Shown here: piece by piece, positions 1-6,840 of the stretch
Numbering within the stretch: position 1 is the first letter of the stretch
Layout: the number at the start of each line of letters is the position of its first letter
Source of the DNA: Myxococcales bacterium
Lineage (GTDB): Bacteria; Myxococcota_A; Polyangia; Polyangiales; Houyiibacteriaceae
Direction: 5' to 3'
DNA length: 10,859 nt
NCBI GenBank assembly: GCA_030622585.1
Contig: JAUXFZ010000042.1
Coordinates: 1-10,859 of the forward strand
Position numbers and translations under genes: made by a program
Notes under the pieces: model-generated
The model's input: only the letters and a program-made list of their open reading frames with translations
The model's database searches: none
What the model was told of the DNA's origin: nothing

Positions 1-78
1 CATTGTCGCGGTGTGCCTCTCAACCCCCAGAAATCATAGACCTTTTAGCCACCCTGCGTGTCCCCGGGAGCCGCACTT

Positions 79-207
79 AGCTGACGGGGTGAGGCGCCGT
101 CAGCTGCCGAGCGCGCCCGCAGAGCCGTAGCGAGGAATACGCCAGTATTTCGCAGCGAAGGCTCGAGGACGTAAGCCGGCAGATGGCGGCGGATCGCCCC
201 GTCAGCT
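79..207. repeat. 129-bp imperfect palindrome with 31-bp arms at the nrdJ 3' end
   Basis: Bases 79-109 pair with 177-207 in a single register (coordinates sum to 286) with no gaps. There are 26 Watson-Crick pairs, two G-T pairs (90/196 and 100/186) and three mismatches (93, 94, 103). The outermost 11 bases (79-89 with 197-207) are perfect. The interior holds a second bulged hairpin at about 123-163 around the loop GCCA (141-144). The left arm can also fold on itself: 79-87 pairs perfectly with 97-105. The outer right arm contains the nrdJ stop codon (202-204, read leftward). I see no target-site duplication at the ends. It could be a dispersed palindromic repeat (REP/BIME- or MITE-like) or a structured 3' end of the nrdJ transcript; the sequence shows the symmetry but not the role. 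No T-run follows the arm, so a classical intrinsic terminator is not supported. Confidence 0.8.
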
Positions 208-3200
208 GCAGCCCATGGAGTTGCCGCAGTTTAGGCAGCGGTAACAAGCGCCGTTGCGCACCGTGATGTGCCCGCATTTGTCGCACATGGGGGCGTCGCC
301 CATCATCTCGCTGAGCTGTTGGTCGAGTGCATTGGTCTGTGGGGCTCCGTCGTCGAAACCGAACGTAACCTGTTCGGTGGGCTCGATGGCGGGCGGGGGT
401 TCACTCGACTGCGCACCCTCGATGCGCTGCACCGCGGCGACGTCGGTCGGGTTCTGGAGCTCTTCTTGCTCCTCCTTGGGTGGCACCTGGGCGAAGTCGT
501 ATTGCTTGAGGTAGTCGACACCGAGGACGCGGAAGACGTAGTCGATGATCGACGTGGAGAACTTGATGTTCGGGTGGCCCTCGACGATGCCCTGCGGCTC
601 GAAGCGTGTGAAGGTGAACTGCCGGACGTACGCGTCGAGCGGAACACCATGCTGGAGGCCCATCGACACGCTGATCGCGAAGCAGTTCATCAAGGAGCGG
701 AACGCGGCGCCCTCTTTGTGCATGTCGACGAAGATCTCGCCGATCGAGCCGTCCTCATATTCACCCGTGCGAAGGAAGACCTTGTGCCCTCCGACGCGCG
801 CCTCCTGCGTGAAGCCCTTTCGCTTCTTCGGAAGGCGGTGGCGCCGGGTCGGAGGCGGCGTGACCCACTCCTGCAGCGGTGCCGCAGCCACCTGGGCCGG
901 CGCCTCGGCTTTGCTCTCCCCTTCAGACTCTTCCTGAGCGCCGCCCTTCGTCTCGCCCTTGGCGTTGAGCGGCTGTGAGGACTTCGAGCCATCTCGGTAG
1001 AGTGCAACCGCCTTGAGACCGAGCTTCCAGCCCTCCTTGTAGATCACCTCGACGTCTTCGATGGTCGATTCGTTCGGTAGGTTCACCGTCTTGGAGATCG
1101 CGCCCGAAAGGAACGGCTGCGCGGCCGCCATCATGTGGATGTGTGCCATGGGCGCAAGGAATCGCTCACCGATCTTGCCGCAGCGGTTGGCACAGTCGAA
1201 CACGGGAAGGTGCTCGGCCCGAAGGTGCGGAGCGCCCTCGACCGTCATGCGGCCGATGACGACGTCGTTGATCTCGCCGATCTCTTTGTCGGTGTGACCC
1301 AGGTGGCGGAGCAGGTGGAAGCCCGGCTTGTTGTACAGCTCAGCCTTGATATCGAGCCGATCGTACGCCTCCGTCCCGATGACCCATGGCGCCAACGCGA
1401 AGCCAACATCGAAGACGCCCCGAAGCGCCTCTTCGGCTTTCTCGATCTCGCGCTCGGTGAGCCCATTTTCGAGCAGCGCCTTTCGACCGCAGTGCGGCGC
1501 CCCGGTGAAGGTGTTGGTGCCGGTCACGTAGGAGACGATGTCGGCGAGTTGCGCGTCGGTGTAACCGAGGTTCTCTAGCGCCTTGGGCACGCTCTGGTTG
1601 ACGATCTTAAAGTACCCGCCACCCGCGAGCTTCTTGAACTTCACCAGCGCGAAATCTGGTTCGATGCCGGTCGTGTCACAGTCCATGAGAAGCCCAATGG
1701 TTCCGGTCGGGGCCAGCACTGTCGTCTGCGAGTTGCGGTAGCCGTACATCTCGCCGAGCTTGCAGGCCAAGTCCCAGTCTTCGTGCGCGGCCTGAATGAG
1801 CTCTGGCGGACAAGCGGTCGGGTCCTGGTCGGTCATGCCGGGACCACCGGCCTCGTTGATCCGGTAGGCCGCGTCGCGGTGCTTACCCATCACCCGGAGC
1901 ATCGGCTGACGGTTGCGCTGGAAGCCTGCGAACGGCCCCTTGCTTGCGGCGATCTCCGAAGAGGTCGCGTACGCGTGCCCGCAGAGTATCGAGGTCAGCG
2001 CTGCGCAGATCGTCCTTCCCTCGTCGCTGTCGTAAGAGATCCCGAGCTGCATCAGCAGTGTGCCGAGGTTCGCGTAGCCAAGCCCCAGAGGCCTGAAATT
2101 GTGGCTGTTCTTCGCGATGGCCCGTGTCGGGTAGCTCGCGTAGTCGACTGCGATGTCCATCGCGATGATCAGGATGCGAATCGCCTGACGATACCCTTCG
2201 ATGTCGAAACGGCCCTCCTCGTCGAGGAACTTCGAGAGATTGATCGACGAAAGGTTACACGCCGAGTTGTCTAGGAACATGTACTCCGAGCACGGGTTCG
2301 ACGCGTTGATGCGGTCGGTGTTCGGGCAAGTGTGCCAATCGTTGATGGTGGTGTCGTATTGGAGGCCCGGATCGGCGCAACGCCAGGCGGCCTGGGCGAC
2401 TTTGTGCCAGACATCGCGTGCCTGGTACGTGTCGCACACTTCACCGGTCGTGCGCAGTGTCGTCTTCCACTCGCCGTCGGTCTCCACAGCGTTCATGAAC
2501 TCGTCGGTCACACGAAGCGAGTTGTTCGAGTTCTGGCCCGACACCGTGTGGTAGGCATCGCCGTTGAAGTCGGACTCGTAGCCCGCCGCGATGAGGGCCT
2601 GGGCCTTCTTCTCTTCACGGGCCTTCCACTCGATGAAGTCGATGATCTCGGGGTGGTCCATGTCGAGGCAGACCATCTTTGCGGCGCGACGCGTGGTTCC
2701 GCCCGACTTGGTGGCGCCCGCGGCGCGATCGAGCACCTCGAGGAAGCTCATCAGACCGCTCGAGGTTCCCCCGCCGGACAGCTTTTCCTGCCTGCCTCGG
2801 ATCTTCGAGAAATTGGTGCCGGTGCCGGAGCCATACTTGAAGAGACGCGCTTCGTTCTTGATCAGCTCGTAGATCCCCATCAGATCGTCGTCGACGGCCT
2901 GAATGAAACAGGCGGAGCACTGTGGGTTCTCGTACGCCGTCTTGGTCTCGAATATGATGTCTTGCTCGGGGTCCCAGGCGTAGTTACCGCCAGACCCTTC
3001 GATGCCGTAGCGCTGGTAGAGGCCGCAGTTGAACCAAACCGGGGAGTTGAAGGCTGCCTTCTGATGGATGAGGAGGTGCGAAAGCTCTGCCTCGAAGGTG
3101 TCGGCCGCGTCTTTGTCGGCAAAGTACCCACCGAACCGCTCGCCCGCCTCGCGAAGCGAGCGGGCCACGCGGTAGACCAACTGGCGAACGCTGCGCTCCC

Positions 3201-3498
3201 CTTGGTTCTTGTCGCCGTCGATGCCGGACCTGCGGAAGTACTTGGAGACCGCGATGTCGGTCGCGAGCTGACTCCACCCCTCGGGGACCTGTGCCCCCTT
3301 GAGCTCGAACACCACCGAGCCGTCTGAGCTGGTGATTTGGCTGTCTCGGAGAACGTATTCGACCTCCTCGAGCGGCTCCTCGTTGGGCTGCGTGAGCCTA
3401 CGGTCCATGGCCAGGCCACCCGCCTGCTGAGAAACCTCGGCCCGGCGGGCGCCGTCGATCTCTAAATTGCTTGTCATTCCCCTAGTATCCAATGCCAC
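202..3498 (-). CDS. nrdJ: Adenosylcobalamin-dependent (class II) ribonucleotide reductase
   Basis: This cytoplasmic enzyme reduces ribonucleotides to deoxyribonucleotides using adenosylcobalamin as radical generator, so it needs neither oxygen nor a separate radical subunit. The 1098-residue protein is complete. The NPCSE motif places the thiyl-radical cysteine at C403 with E405 beside it. C197 (CSACF) and C414 (SACNLSS) fit the redox pair by comparison with class I enzymes. APTGTIG is at 596-602. After a charged, proline-rich linker (about 839-892) comes a TSCPD-type domain (about 893-1000). A second linker leads to a C-terminal zinc-ribbon-like tail with cysteines 1072, 1075, 1085, 1088, 1091 and 1097, ending GCS, as is typical of NrdJ. 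I see no N-terminal ATP-cone. The GTG at 3498 is chosen because GGAGGT lies 5 bases upstream; the in-frame ATG at 3477 has AGGGGA directly against it, too close to serve. The gene stands alone, and no cobalamin riboswitch was found upstream. The identification is very secure. Confidence 0.97.
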   Translation of the reverse strand: MALDTRGMTSNLEIDGARRAEVSQQAGGLAMDRRLTQPNEEPLEEVEYVLRDSQITSSDGSVVFELKGAQVPEGWSQLATDIAVSKYFRRSGIDGDKNQGERSVRQLVYRVARSLREAGERFGGYFADKDAADTFEAELSHLLIHQKAAFNSPVWFNCGLYQRYGIEGSGGNYAWDPEQDIIFETKTAYENPQCSACFIQAVDDDLMGIYELIKNEARLFKYGSGTGTNFSKIRGRQEKLSGGGTSSGLMSFLEVLDRAAGATKSGGTTRRAAKMVCLDMDHPEIIDFIEWKAREEKKAQALIAAGYESDFNGDAYHTVSGQNSNNSLRVTDEFMNAVETDGEWKTTLRTTGEVCDTYQARDVWHKVAQAAWRCADPGLQYDTTINDWHTCPNTDRINASNPCSEYMFLDNSACNLSSINLSKFLDEEGRFDIEGYRQAIRILIIAMDIAVDYASYPTRAIAKNSHNFRPLGLGYANLGTLLMQLGISYDSDEGRTICAALTSILCGHAYATSSEIAASKGPFAGFQRNRQPMLRVMGKHRDAAYRINEAGGPGMTDQDPTACPPELIQAAHEDWDLACKLGEMYGYRNSQTTVLAPTGTIGLLMDCDTTGIEPDFALVKFKKLAGGGYFKIVNQSVPKALENLGYTDAQLADIVSYVTGTNTFTGAPHCGRKALLENGLTEREIEKAEEALRGVFDVGFALAPWVIGTEAYDRLDIKAELYNKPGFHLLRHLGHTDKEIGEINDVVIGRMTVEGAPHLRAEHLPVFDCANRCGKIGERFLAPMAHIHMMAAAQPFLSGAISKTVNLPNESTIEDVEVIYKEGWKLGLKAVALYRDGSKSSQPLNAKGETKGGAQEESEGESKAEAPAQVAAAPLQEWVTPPPTRRHRLPKKRKGFTQEARVGGHKVFLRTGEYEDGSIGEIFVDMHKEGAAFRSLMNCFAISVSMGLQHGVPLDAYVRQFTFTRFEPQGIVEGHPNIKFSTSIIDYVFRVLGVDYLKQYDFAQVPPKEEQEELQNPTDVAAVQRIEGAQSSEPPPAIEPTEQVTFGFDDGAPQTNALDQQLSEMMGDAPMCDKCGHITVRNGACYRCLNCGNSMGCS

Positions 3499-4042
3499 AG
3501 CATACCTCCAACCGGACGCAACTCACCATCCAGGTAAATCCACCACCCATCCCCAGGCAGAGCACCGATTATCCACCATCGTCCCACAAGGGATTGCGTT
3601 GGTAACCTCGCTACCACCACAACCGCTTGGGGGCGGACCTGCGAAGTAGCTCCGCTGAGCCGGGCCAGTCAAGCAGAAACGATCGGCCCAAATTGCTTTC
3701 TTTCTTTCGGTCGTGATTTCGGGGGCTTGAGAGGAGCTCTCAACGTCGGTTTCTGCTATTTCGCACCGCGTCATAGAAGACATCCTGTAAAGTCGCATCA
3801 CGTGACACCTCATGTATAGCTATATCGGCCATCCTACTAGATGTTGGGGTATTCACTCAAAAATACGCAACATTTGGGGTGTCATGTGCGTACTTGTCCG
3901 ACACTCAATGATGCGTGCGACCCAGCGATCGACGCCGCGCGCCCTCTGTGACTCTCTCAAGATCGGTCCACAAGTCCGCGTAATGCGAGTCCTTCTGAGC
4001 CCACACCGTGCCGGTCGAACGAAGTGCGATAAGAACGGAGCG
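3499..4042. other. Divergent intergenic region between nrdJ and the exonuclease gene
   Basis: This 544-base stretch should carry the leftward nrdJ promoter and the rightward exonuclease promoter. It is visibly more AT-rich at about 3805-3875 than the flanking genes. Visible small elements are: a 10-base palindrome TATAGCTATA (3815-3824); TTGGGGT repeated at 3844-3850 and 3874-3880, exactly 30 bases apart; TGACACC (3803-3809) facing GGTGTCA (3878-3884); a 7-bp stem with a 3-base loop at 3727-3743; and AGCAGAAAC (3672-3680) facing its complement (3749-3757). ATCCACC occurs at 3538-3544 and 3571-3577. None matches a regulator site I can name, and each alone could arise by chance. Open frames here (for example leftward 3523-3813) have no recognisable protein features, and I do not call genes in it. 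Confidence 0.6.
3504..3509 (-). promoter_or_regulatory. Shine-Dalgarno site deciding the nrdJ start
   Basis: Read on the minus strand this is GGAGGT, followed by the 5-base spacer ATGCT and then GTG at 3498-3496. The ATG inside the spacer is out of frame and reaches a TGA after ten codons, so it is not the nrdJ start. The site favours the GTG start over the in-frame ATG seven codons downstream. Confidence 0.7.
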
Positions 4043-4903
4043 ATGAAGGTGCACCTCATCGACGGAACGTACGAGCTCTTTCGATCATGGTTTGGGGCGC
4101 CGAGTGCAACGTCACCCAGCGGCCAAGAGGTCGGAGCGACGCGTGGCTTCTTGCGGTCGATGGCGGCGCTGCTCCGGGACGACGAGGTGACGCATGTCGG
4201 CTGCGCGTTCGACCAGGTCGTCGAATCGTTTCGTAACGACCTCTTCGATGGCTACAAGACGGGTGAGGGGCTCGACCCAGAGCTCTTCGATCAGTTCCCT
4301 TTGGTGGAGCGCGCTAGCCGAGCTCTCGGGATGGTGACCTGGCCGATGGTCGAGCTCGAGGCCGACGACGCACTCGCCGGTGCCGCCGCGAAGTTTCGCG
4401 ATGCACCCGCGGTGGAGCAGATCGTGATCTGCTCTCCGGACAAAGACCTCTGCCAATGCGTCCGCGGTGACGACGTCGTGACTCTCGATCGACGCAAGCG
4501 AATCGTGCTCGACGAAGATGGCGTACGCGACAAGTTCGGCGTGTCGCCGGAGTCGATCCCCGACTACTTGGCGCTCGTAGGCGACGCAGCGGACGGGATC
4601 CCGGGTATCGCGCGATGGGGGGCAAAGAGCGCGTCGACCGTGCTCGCCGAGTTCCTTCACATCGAGAGCATTCCGAGCGACCACGAACACTGGGGCCCAC
4701 CGGTTCGCGGTGGCGCGACGCTCGCACACAACCTCCGCGAACGGCGCGACGACGCGATGCTGTATCGAACACTGGCCACGTTACGAACCGACGCGGGGAT
4801 CGATGAGTCGCTAGACGACCTTCGCTGGACGGGACCGGATCGGCCTGCTCTCGAACAACTGTGCGCAGAGCTCGGCGAGCGTGCGCTGCTCGATCGGATC
4901 TGA
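4043..4903 (+). CDS. Stand-alone 5'-3' exonuclease / flap endonuclease (Pol I N-terminal family)
   Basis: The 286-residue protein matches the 5'-nuclease domain found at the N terminus of DNA polymerase I, which removes RNA primers and 5' flaps and acts in repair; no polymerase domain follows. The family's metal-binding acidic residues all appear present: D7 (HLIDGTYELFR), D57 (AFD), E106/D108/D109 (ELEADDALA), D133 and D135 (SPDKDL), D181 and D184 (GDAADGIPG). FRNDLFDGYKTGE (63-75) fits the conserved FR...YK segment, and the helix-3-turn-helix DNA-binding part follows GDAADGIPG. The ATG at 4043 is chosen because MKVHLIDGTYELFR is a natural start for this fold. The frame stays open to 3812 but that upstream part looks non-coding. 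GGAG lies only 2 bases before the ATG, a weak ribosome binding site. The gene ends 2 bases from the convergent gene at 4906. An intact acidic set suggests activity, unlike Xni-type proteins that lack some of these residues. Confidence 0.93.
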   Translation: MKVHLIDGTYELFRSWFGAPSATSPSGQEVGATRGFLRSMAALLRDDEVTHVGCAFDQVVESFRNDLFDGYKTGEGLDPELFDQFPLVERASRALGMVTWPMVELEADDALAGAAAKFRDAPAVEQIVICSPDKDLCQCVRGDDVVTLDRRKRIVLDEDGVRDKFGVSPESIPDYLALVGDAADGIPGIARWGAKSASTVLAEFLHIESIPSDHEHWGPPVRGGATLAHNLRERRDDAMLYRTLATLRTDAGIDESLDDLRWTGPDRPALEQLCAELGERALLDRI

Positions 4904-4905
4904 AG

Positions 4906-5436
4906 TCACGAGAAACGGATGTCGGGGCGGAGCGTCTCGAGGTATTCGCGTGCGCGACGGACGTAGCCCACTGCGCCCTTCTCGAGGAGCTTCGCTTCGC
5001 TAGGGTCAGCGCGGCGAACCACCTTGCCAGGTGAGCCGAGAACCACGGAATAGTCCGGAATTTCCTTCCCTTGCGTCACTAAGGCGTTGGCGCCAATGGT
5101 GCAGTACTTCCCGATTTTCACGTCGTTGAGAACCACTGCGTTGATGCCGATCAAACTGTAGTCGCCGACCTCGCACCCGTGAACCGTCGCGTGATGACCC
5201 ACCGTGACGCCGCGGCCGAGAACCAGACGAATACCCGGGTCGGTGTGCAACACCGCGCTGTCTTGAATGTTTGTCTCTTCGCCGATGATAATCTCGTCGG
5301 TGTCGCCCCGCACGACCGCATTGAACCACACGCTCGACTTGTCCCTGAGCACGACAGATCCGATCACGTCTGCCGACTCGGCAACGAACACCTCTCCTTC
5401 GATTCGAACACGACGCTGCCCGAGCTCGTAGATCAT
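4906..5436 (-). CDS. Gamma-carbonic-anhydrase-family hexapeptide-repeat protein (YrdA/PaaY-like)
   Basis: The 176-residue protein shows the hexapeptide repeats of a left-handed beta-helix from about 15 to 140 (for example VIGSVVL, VTVGHHATV, IGINAVVLNDVKIG), then a C-terminal helix rich in charged residues. The expected zinc ligands are visible as H64 (VLHTD), H81 (VGHH) and H86 (VHGC). VRGD (42-45) and NIQD (56-59) match conserved active-site positions. The family forms cytoplasmic homotrimers; some members hydrate CO2, while many YrdA/PaaY-type members have no proven or another activity. There is no acidic proton-shuttle loop like that of the archaeal enzyme Cam, so carbonic anhydrase activity is uncertain. 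The ATG at 5436-5434 overlaps the TGA of the upstream gene (TGATG), which implies translational coupling. The leftward frame stays open upstream to 5772, but that part overlaps the upstream gene out of frame and is rejected. Confidence 0.93.
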   Translation of the reverse strand: MIYELGQRRVRIEGEVFVAESADVIGSVVLRDKSSVWFNAVVRGDTDEIIIGEETNIQDSAVLHTDPGIRLVLGRGVTVGHHATVHGCEVGDYSLIGINAVVLNDVKIGKYCTIGANALVTQGKEIPDYSVVLGSPGKVVRRADPSEAKLLEKGAVGYVRRAREYLETLRPDIRFS

Positions 5437-6593
5437 CAGAGCGCGCTGCCCTTGAACAGCACCGGGGAATAGAGGTTGAGTCCGATCGTGACCTGCCACG
5501 TCTCCGCGTTCAGATTGGAGCCCCGGGTCGTGAAGCCATAAAACGTCGGGAAATTGAAGCTCGCGAAGATGTCCATCATCGTCGTGCCGGCCTCCACGGT
5601 GTAGCCCGCACCGAAACCGAGTGGAATGAAGTAGAATGGACCCTGCACCAAGCCCGAGGTGACGGTTCGAACGGTCTGACTCAGGTCGAACATGTTCATG
5701 CCGCTGTTCAACTTTACGAAGAACCGATCGGTTGCGTTCGCGACGAAGTTGAACGGAATGTTGAGCGACCAAACCGACGGGCCGTTCGGATTGCTGTCGA
5801 TGGCGAACTCCATCCCCGTGTCGAACGCGAACTGCTCGTTGGCGATGAAACGGAGCGGAATGCCGCCGAGGAAGCCGAACTCATTCCGTATGGGGATTCG
5901 GAACACGGCGTCGAAGCCGAGCTTCACGACGTCGCTCTCGAAGGCTTCGAACCGCGCGTAGAAAGGGATGTCTCCGAATTTTGCCTCGGGCGACATGCTG
6001 AACGTGATGAGCCCCTCGCCGCCAAAGCCGAAGCTGGGAAAGACACTGACGCCCGGAAAGGACCCCATGCGATACCGAGAAAAACCGATCTCGAAGTCGT
6101 CGGCGAGGGTAATGCCGACCCCGAAATTCATCGTGGAGATGGTGCCGGTCGGCCCGAGCGGCTCTCCGAGACGGCGGCCAACGACCGTGTCGAAAGTGCC
6201 TCGCATCATGCCGCGAGGCATCGTCAGGTTGCGGTTGGCGTATCGCGGATCGTAGTGCGCGGATGCGTTGGGTTTGAGGGTGCCAACGGGTGGCGCCTCG
6301 GTTTCTTCGACCCAATCGGGATTGGTTGGGGACCGCCGCTCGTACTCGGTCGGGGGCGCATCGGCCCAGTCGGAGTTGGGCTCCGTGGACGCCGGCTCCG
6401 CGGGCTCCGGAACGGGCTCGGCGCGGGGCGGGGGCTCGGGCTCAGGAGTTGGAGGGGGCGGTTCCGGTTCGGCAGGCGCCGCGATGGGCTTACCCCAGCC
6501 CCCGGACTGAGCAAACGTGGTGGCCGGAATCACGAGCACCAGCAGGCCGATGAGCGAGAAGAGACGGAAGCTTTTAGACACGAACCCGCCCAT
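5436..6593 (-). CDS. Exported proline-rich, beta-rich protein, probable outer-membrane barrel
   Basis: I do not recognise a named family. The 385-residue protein starts with a clear signal peptide (about 1-28: MGGFVSKSFR, then a hydrophobic core, then TTFA before QSGG) that fits signal peptidase I cleavage after A28. Next comes a Pro/Glu-rich spacer (about 38-72, many EP and PPP runs), a further disordered acidic stretch to about 110, and then a region from about 130 to the end with alternating hydrophobic and aromatic residues and many Gly/Phe, as in transmembrane beta-strands (for example FGVGITLADDFEIGFSRY, FFVKLNSGMNMF). It does not end in the usual C-terminal Phe. The ATG at 6593 is chosen because the signal peptide begins there; an upstream in-frame ATG at 6665 would put a charged extension before it. 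The ribosome binding site is weak (GGCGGA about 7 bases upstream). Its stop overlaps the start of the carbonic-anhydrase-like gene. Pore, porin or surface-protein roles are all possible. Confidence 0.85.
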   Translation of the reverse strand: MGGFVSKSFRLFSLIGLLVLVIPATTFAQSGGWGKPIAAPAEPEPPPPTPEPEPPPRAEPVPEPAEPASTEPNSDWADAPPTEYERRSPTNPDWVEETEAPPVGTLKPNASAHYDPRYANRNLTMPRGMMRGTFDTVVGRRLGEPLGPTGTISTMNFGVGITLADDFEIGFSRYRMGSFPGVSVFPSFGFGGEGLITFSMSPEAKFGDIPFYARFEAFESDVVKLGFDAVFRIPIRNEFGFLGGIPLRFIANEQFAFDTGMEFAIDSNPNGPSVWSLNIPFNFVANATDRFFVKLNSGMNMFDLSQTVRTVTSGLVQGPFYFIPLGFGAGYTVEAGTTMMDIFASFNFPTFYGFTTRGSNLNAETWQVTIGLNLYSPVLFKGSAL

Positions 6594-6648
6594 AAACCAA
6601 TCCGCCGGCGGTGCCAAGCACGGACCTCTGGCTACGCGCGCGCCCACA

Positions 6649-6676
6649 TTGCGCGGCAGGCGCACATGCCTATACT
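6649..6676 (+). promoter_or_regulatory. Sigma-70-type promoter of the tRNA gene
   Basis: TTGCGC (6649-6654) and TATACT (6671-6676) are separated by 16 bases. The -10 box matches five of six consensus positions and lies 11 bases before the first base of the tRNA, which fits a start near 6683 and a short processed 5' leader. Confidence 0.6.
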
Positions 6677-6687
6677 CGCGCCCCTCT

Positions 6688-6764
6688 GGCGATGTAGCTC
6701 AGGCGGTTAGAGCGGGCGTTTCATACGCGCTAGGTCGGTGGTTCGAGTCCACCCATCGCCACCA
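6688..6764 (+). tRNA. tRNA-Met (anticodon CAU)
   Basis: The 77-base cloverleaf is complete. The acceptor stem GGCGATG pairs with CATCGCC, the D stem is GCTC/GAGC, and the T arm is GGTGG-TTCGAGT-CCACC. The variable loop is 5 bases and the CCA end is encoded (6762-6764). The anticodon loop is TTCATAC (6720-6726) with CAT at 6722-6724. The anticodon stem GGCGT/GCGCT has wobble pairs at both ends (27-43 and 31-39), and position 38 is C. The first acceptor base is paired, so it is not initiator-like. The elongator methionine tRNA is the first choice. A tRNA-Ile read through lysidine (also CAU in the gene) cannot be fully excluded; the acceptor stem lacks the C4-G69/C5-G68 pairs found in E. coli tRNA-Ile2. 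Confidence 0.93.
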
Positions 6765-6805
6765 GGGTGGACGACGCGTTCGTCACGAAAGGCAATGTCG
6801 GTCAC

Positions 6806-6834
6806 TTGCACTGAACGCGCGTACTGCGTAGCGT
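6806..6834 (+). promoter_or_regulatory. Candidate promoter of the diguanylate cyclase gene
   Basis: TTGCAC (6806-6811) and TAGCGT (6829-6834) lie 17 bases apart. Each matches only about half the consensus, but the spacing is ideal. The -10 box ends 6 bases before the ATG at 6841, so transcription from it would begin at or next to the start codon and give a leaderless message. No good ribosome binding site precedes the ATG (AAGG is 1 base away), which agrees with that reading. Confidence 0.35.
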
Positions 6835-6840
6835 AAAGGC

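Noticed and set aside
1..38. Possible leftward gene starting at an ATG at 3-1 with TATGAT at 38-33 as -10 box
   Set aside because: Only the start codon would be inside the window, with no good -35 box or ribosome binding site; nothing can be verified.
254..978. Long rightward open frames antisense to nrdJ, such as 268-978
   Set aside because: These are shadows of the nrdJ reading frame in GC-rich DNA; the leftward frame has unmistakable NrdJ motifs.
3569..3577. DnaA-box-like TTATCCACC upstream of nrdJ
   Set aside because: One mismatch to the consensus and only a single copy; expected by chance at this rate, and too weak to call a DnaA site.
3672..3757. 9-base inverted repeat AGCAGAAAC/GTTTCTGCT with 68 bases between
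   Set aside because: In a region of about 540 bases a 9-base inverted match is expected roughly once in two such regions by chance, and the pairing does not extend.
3523..3813. Leftward 96-codon open frame upstream of nrdJ
   Set aside because: No ribosome binding site, no recognisable domain, odd composition, and it lies in the AT-richer control region; probably a chance frame.
3812..4042. Possible 77-residue N-terminal extension of the exonuclease
   Set aside because: The residues do not resemble the family, the DNA composition is non-coding-like, and MKVHLIDGTYELFR at 4043 is the natural start of the fold.
6770..6784. 5-bp hairpin GACGA-loop-TCGTC after the tRNA
   Set aside because: The stem is short and is followed by ACGAAAGG rather than a T-run, so it is not supported as a terminator.
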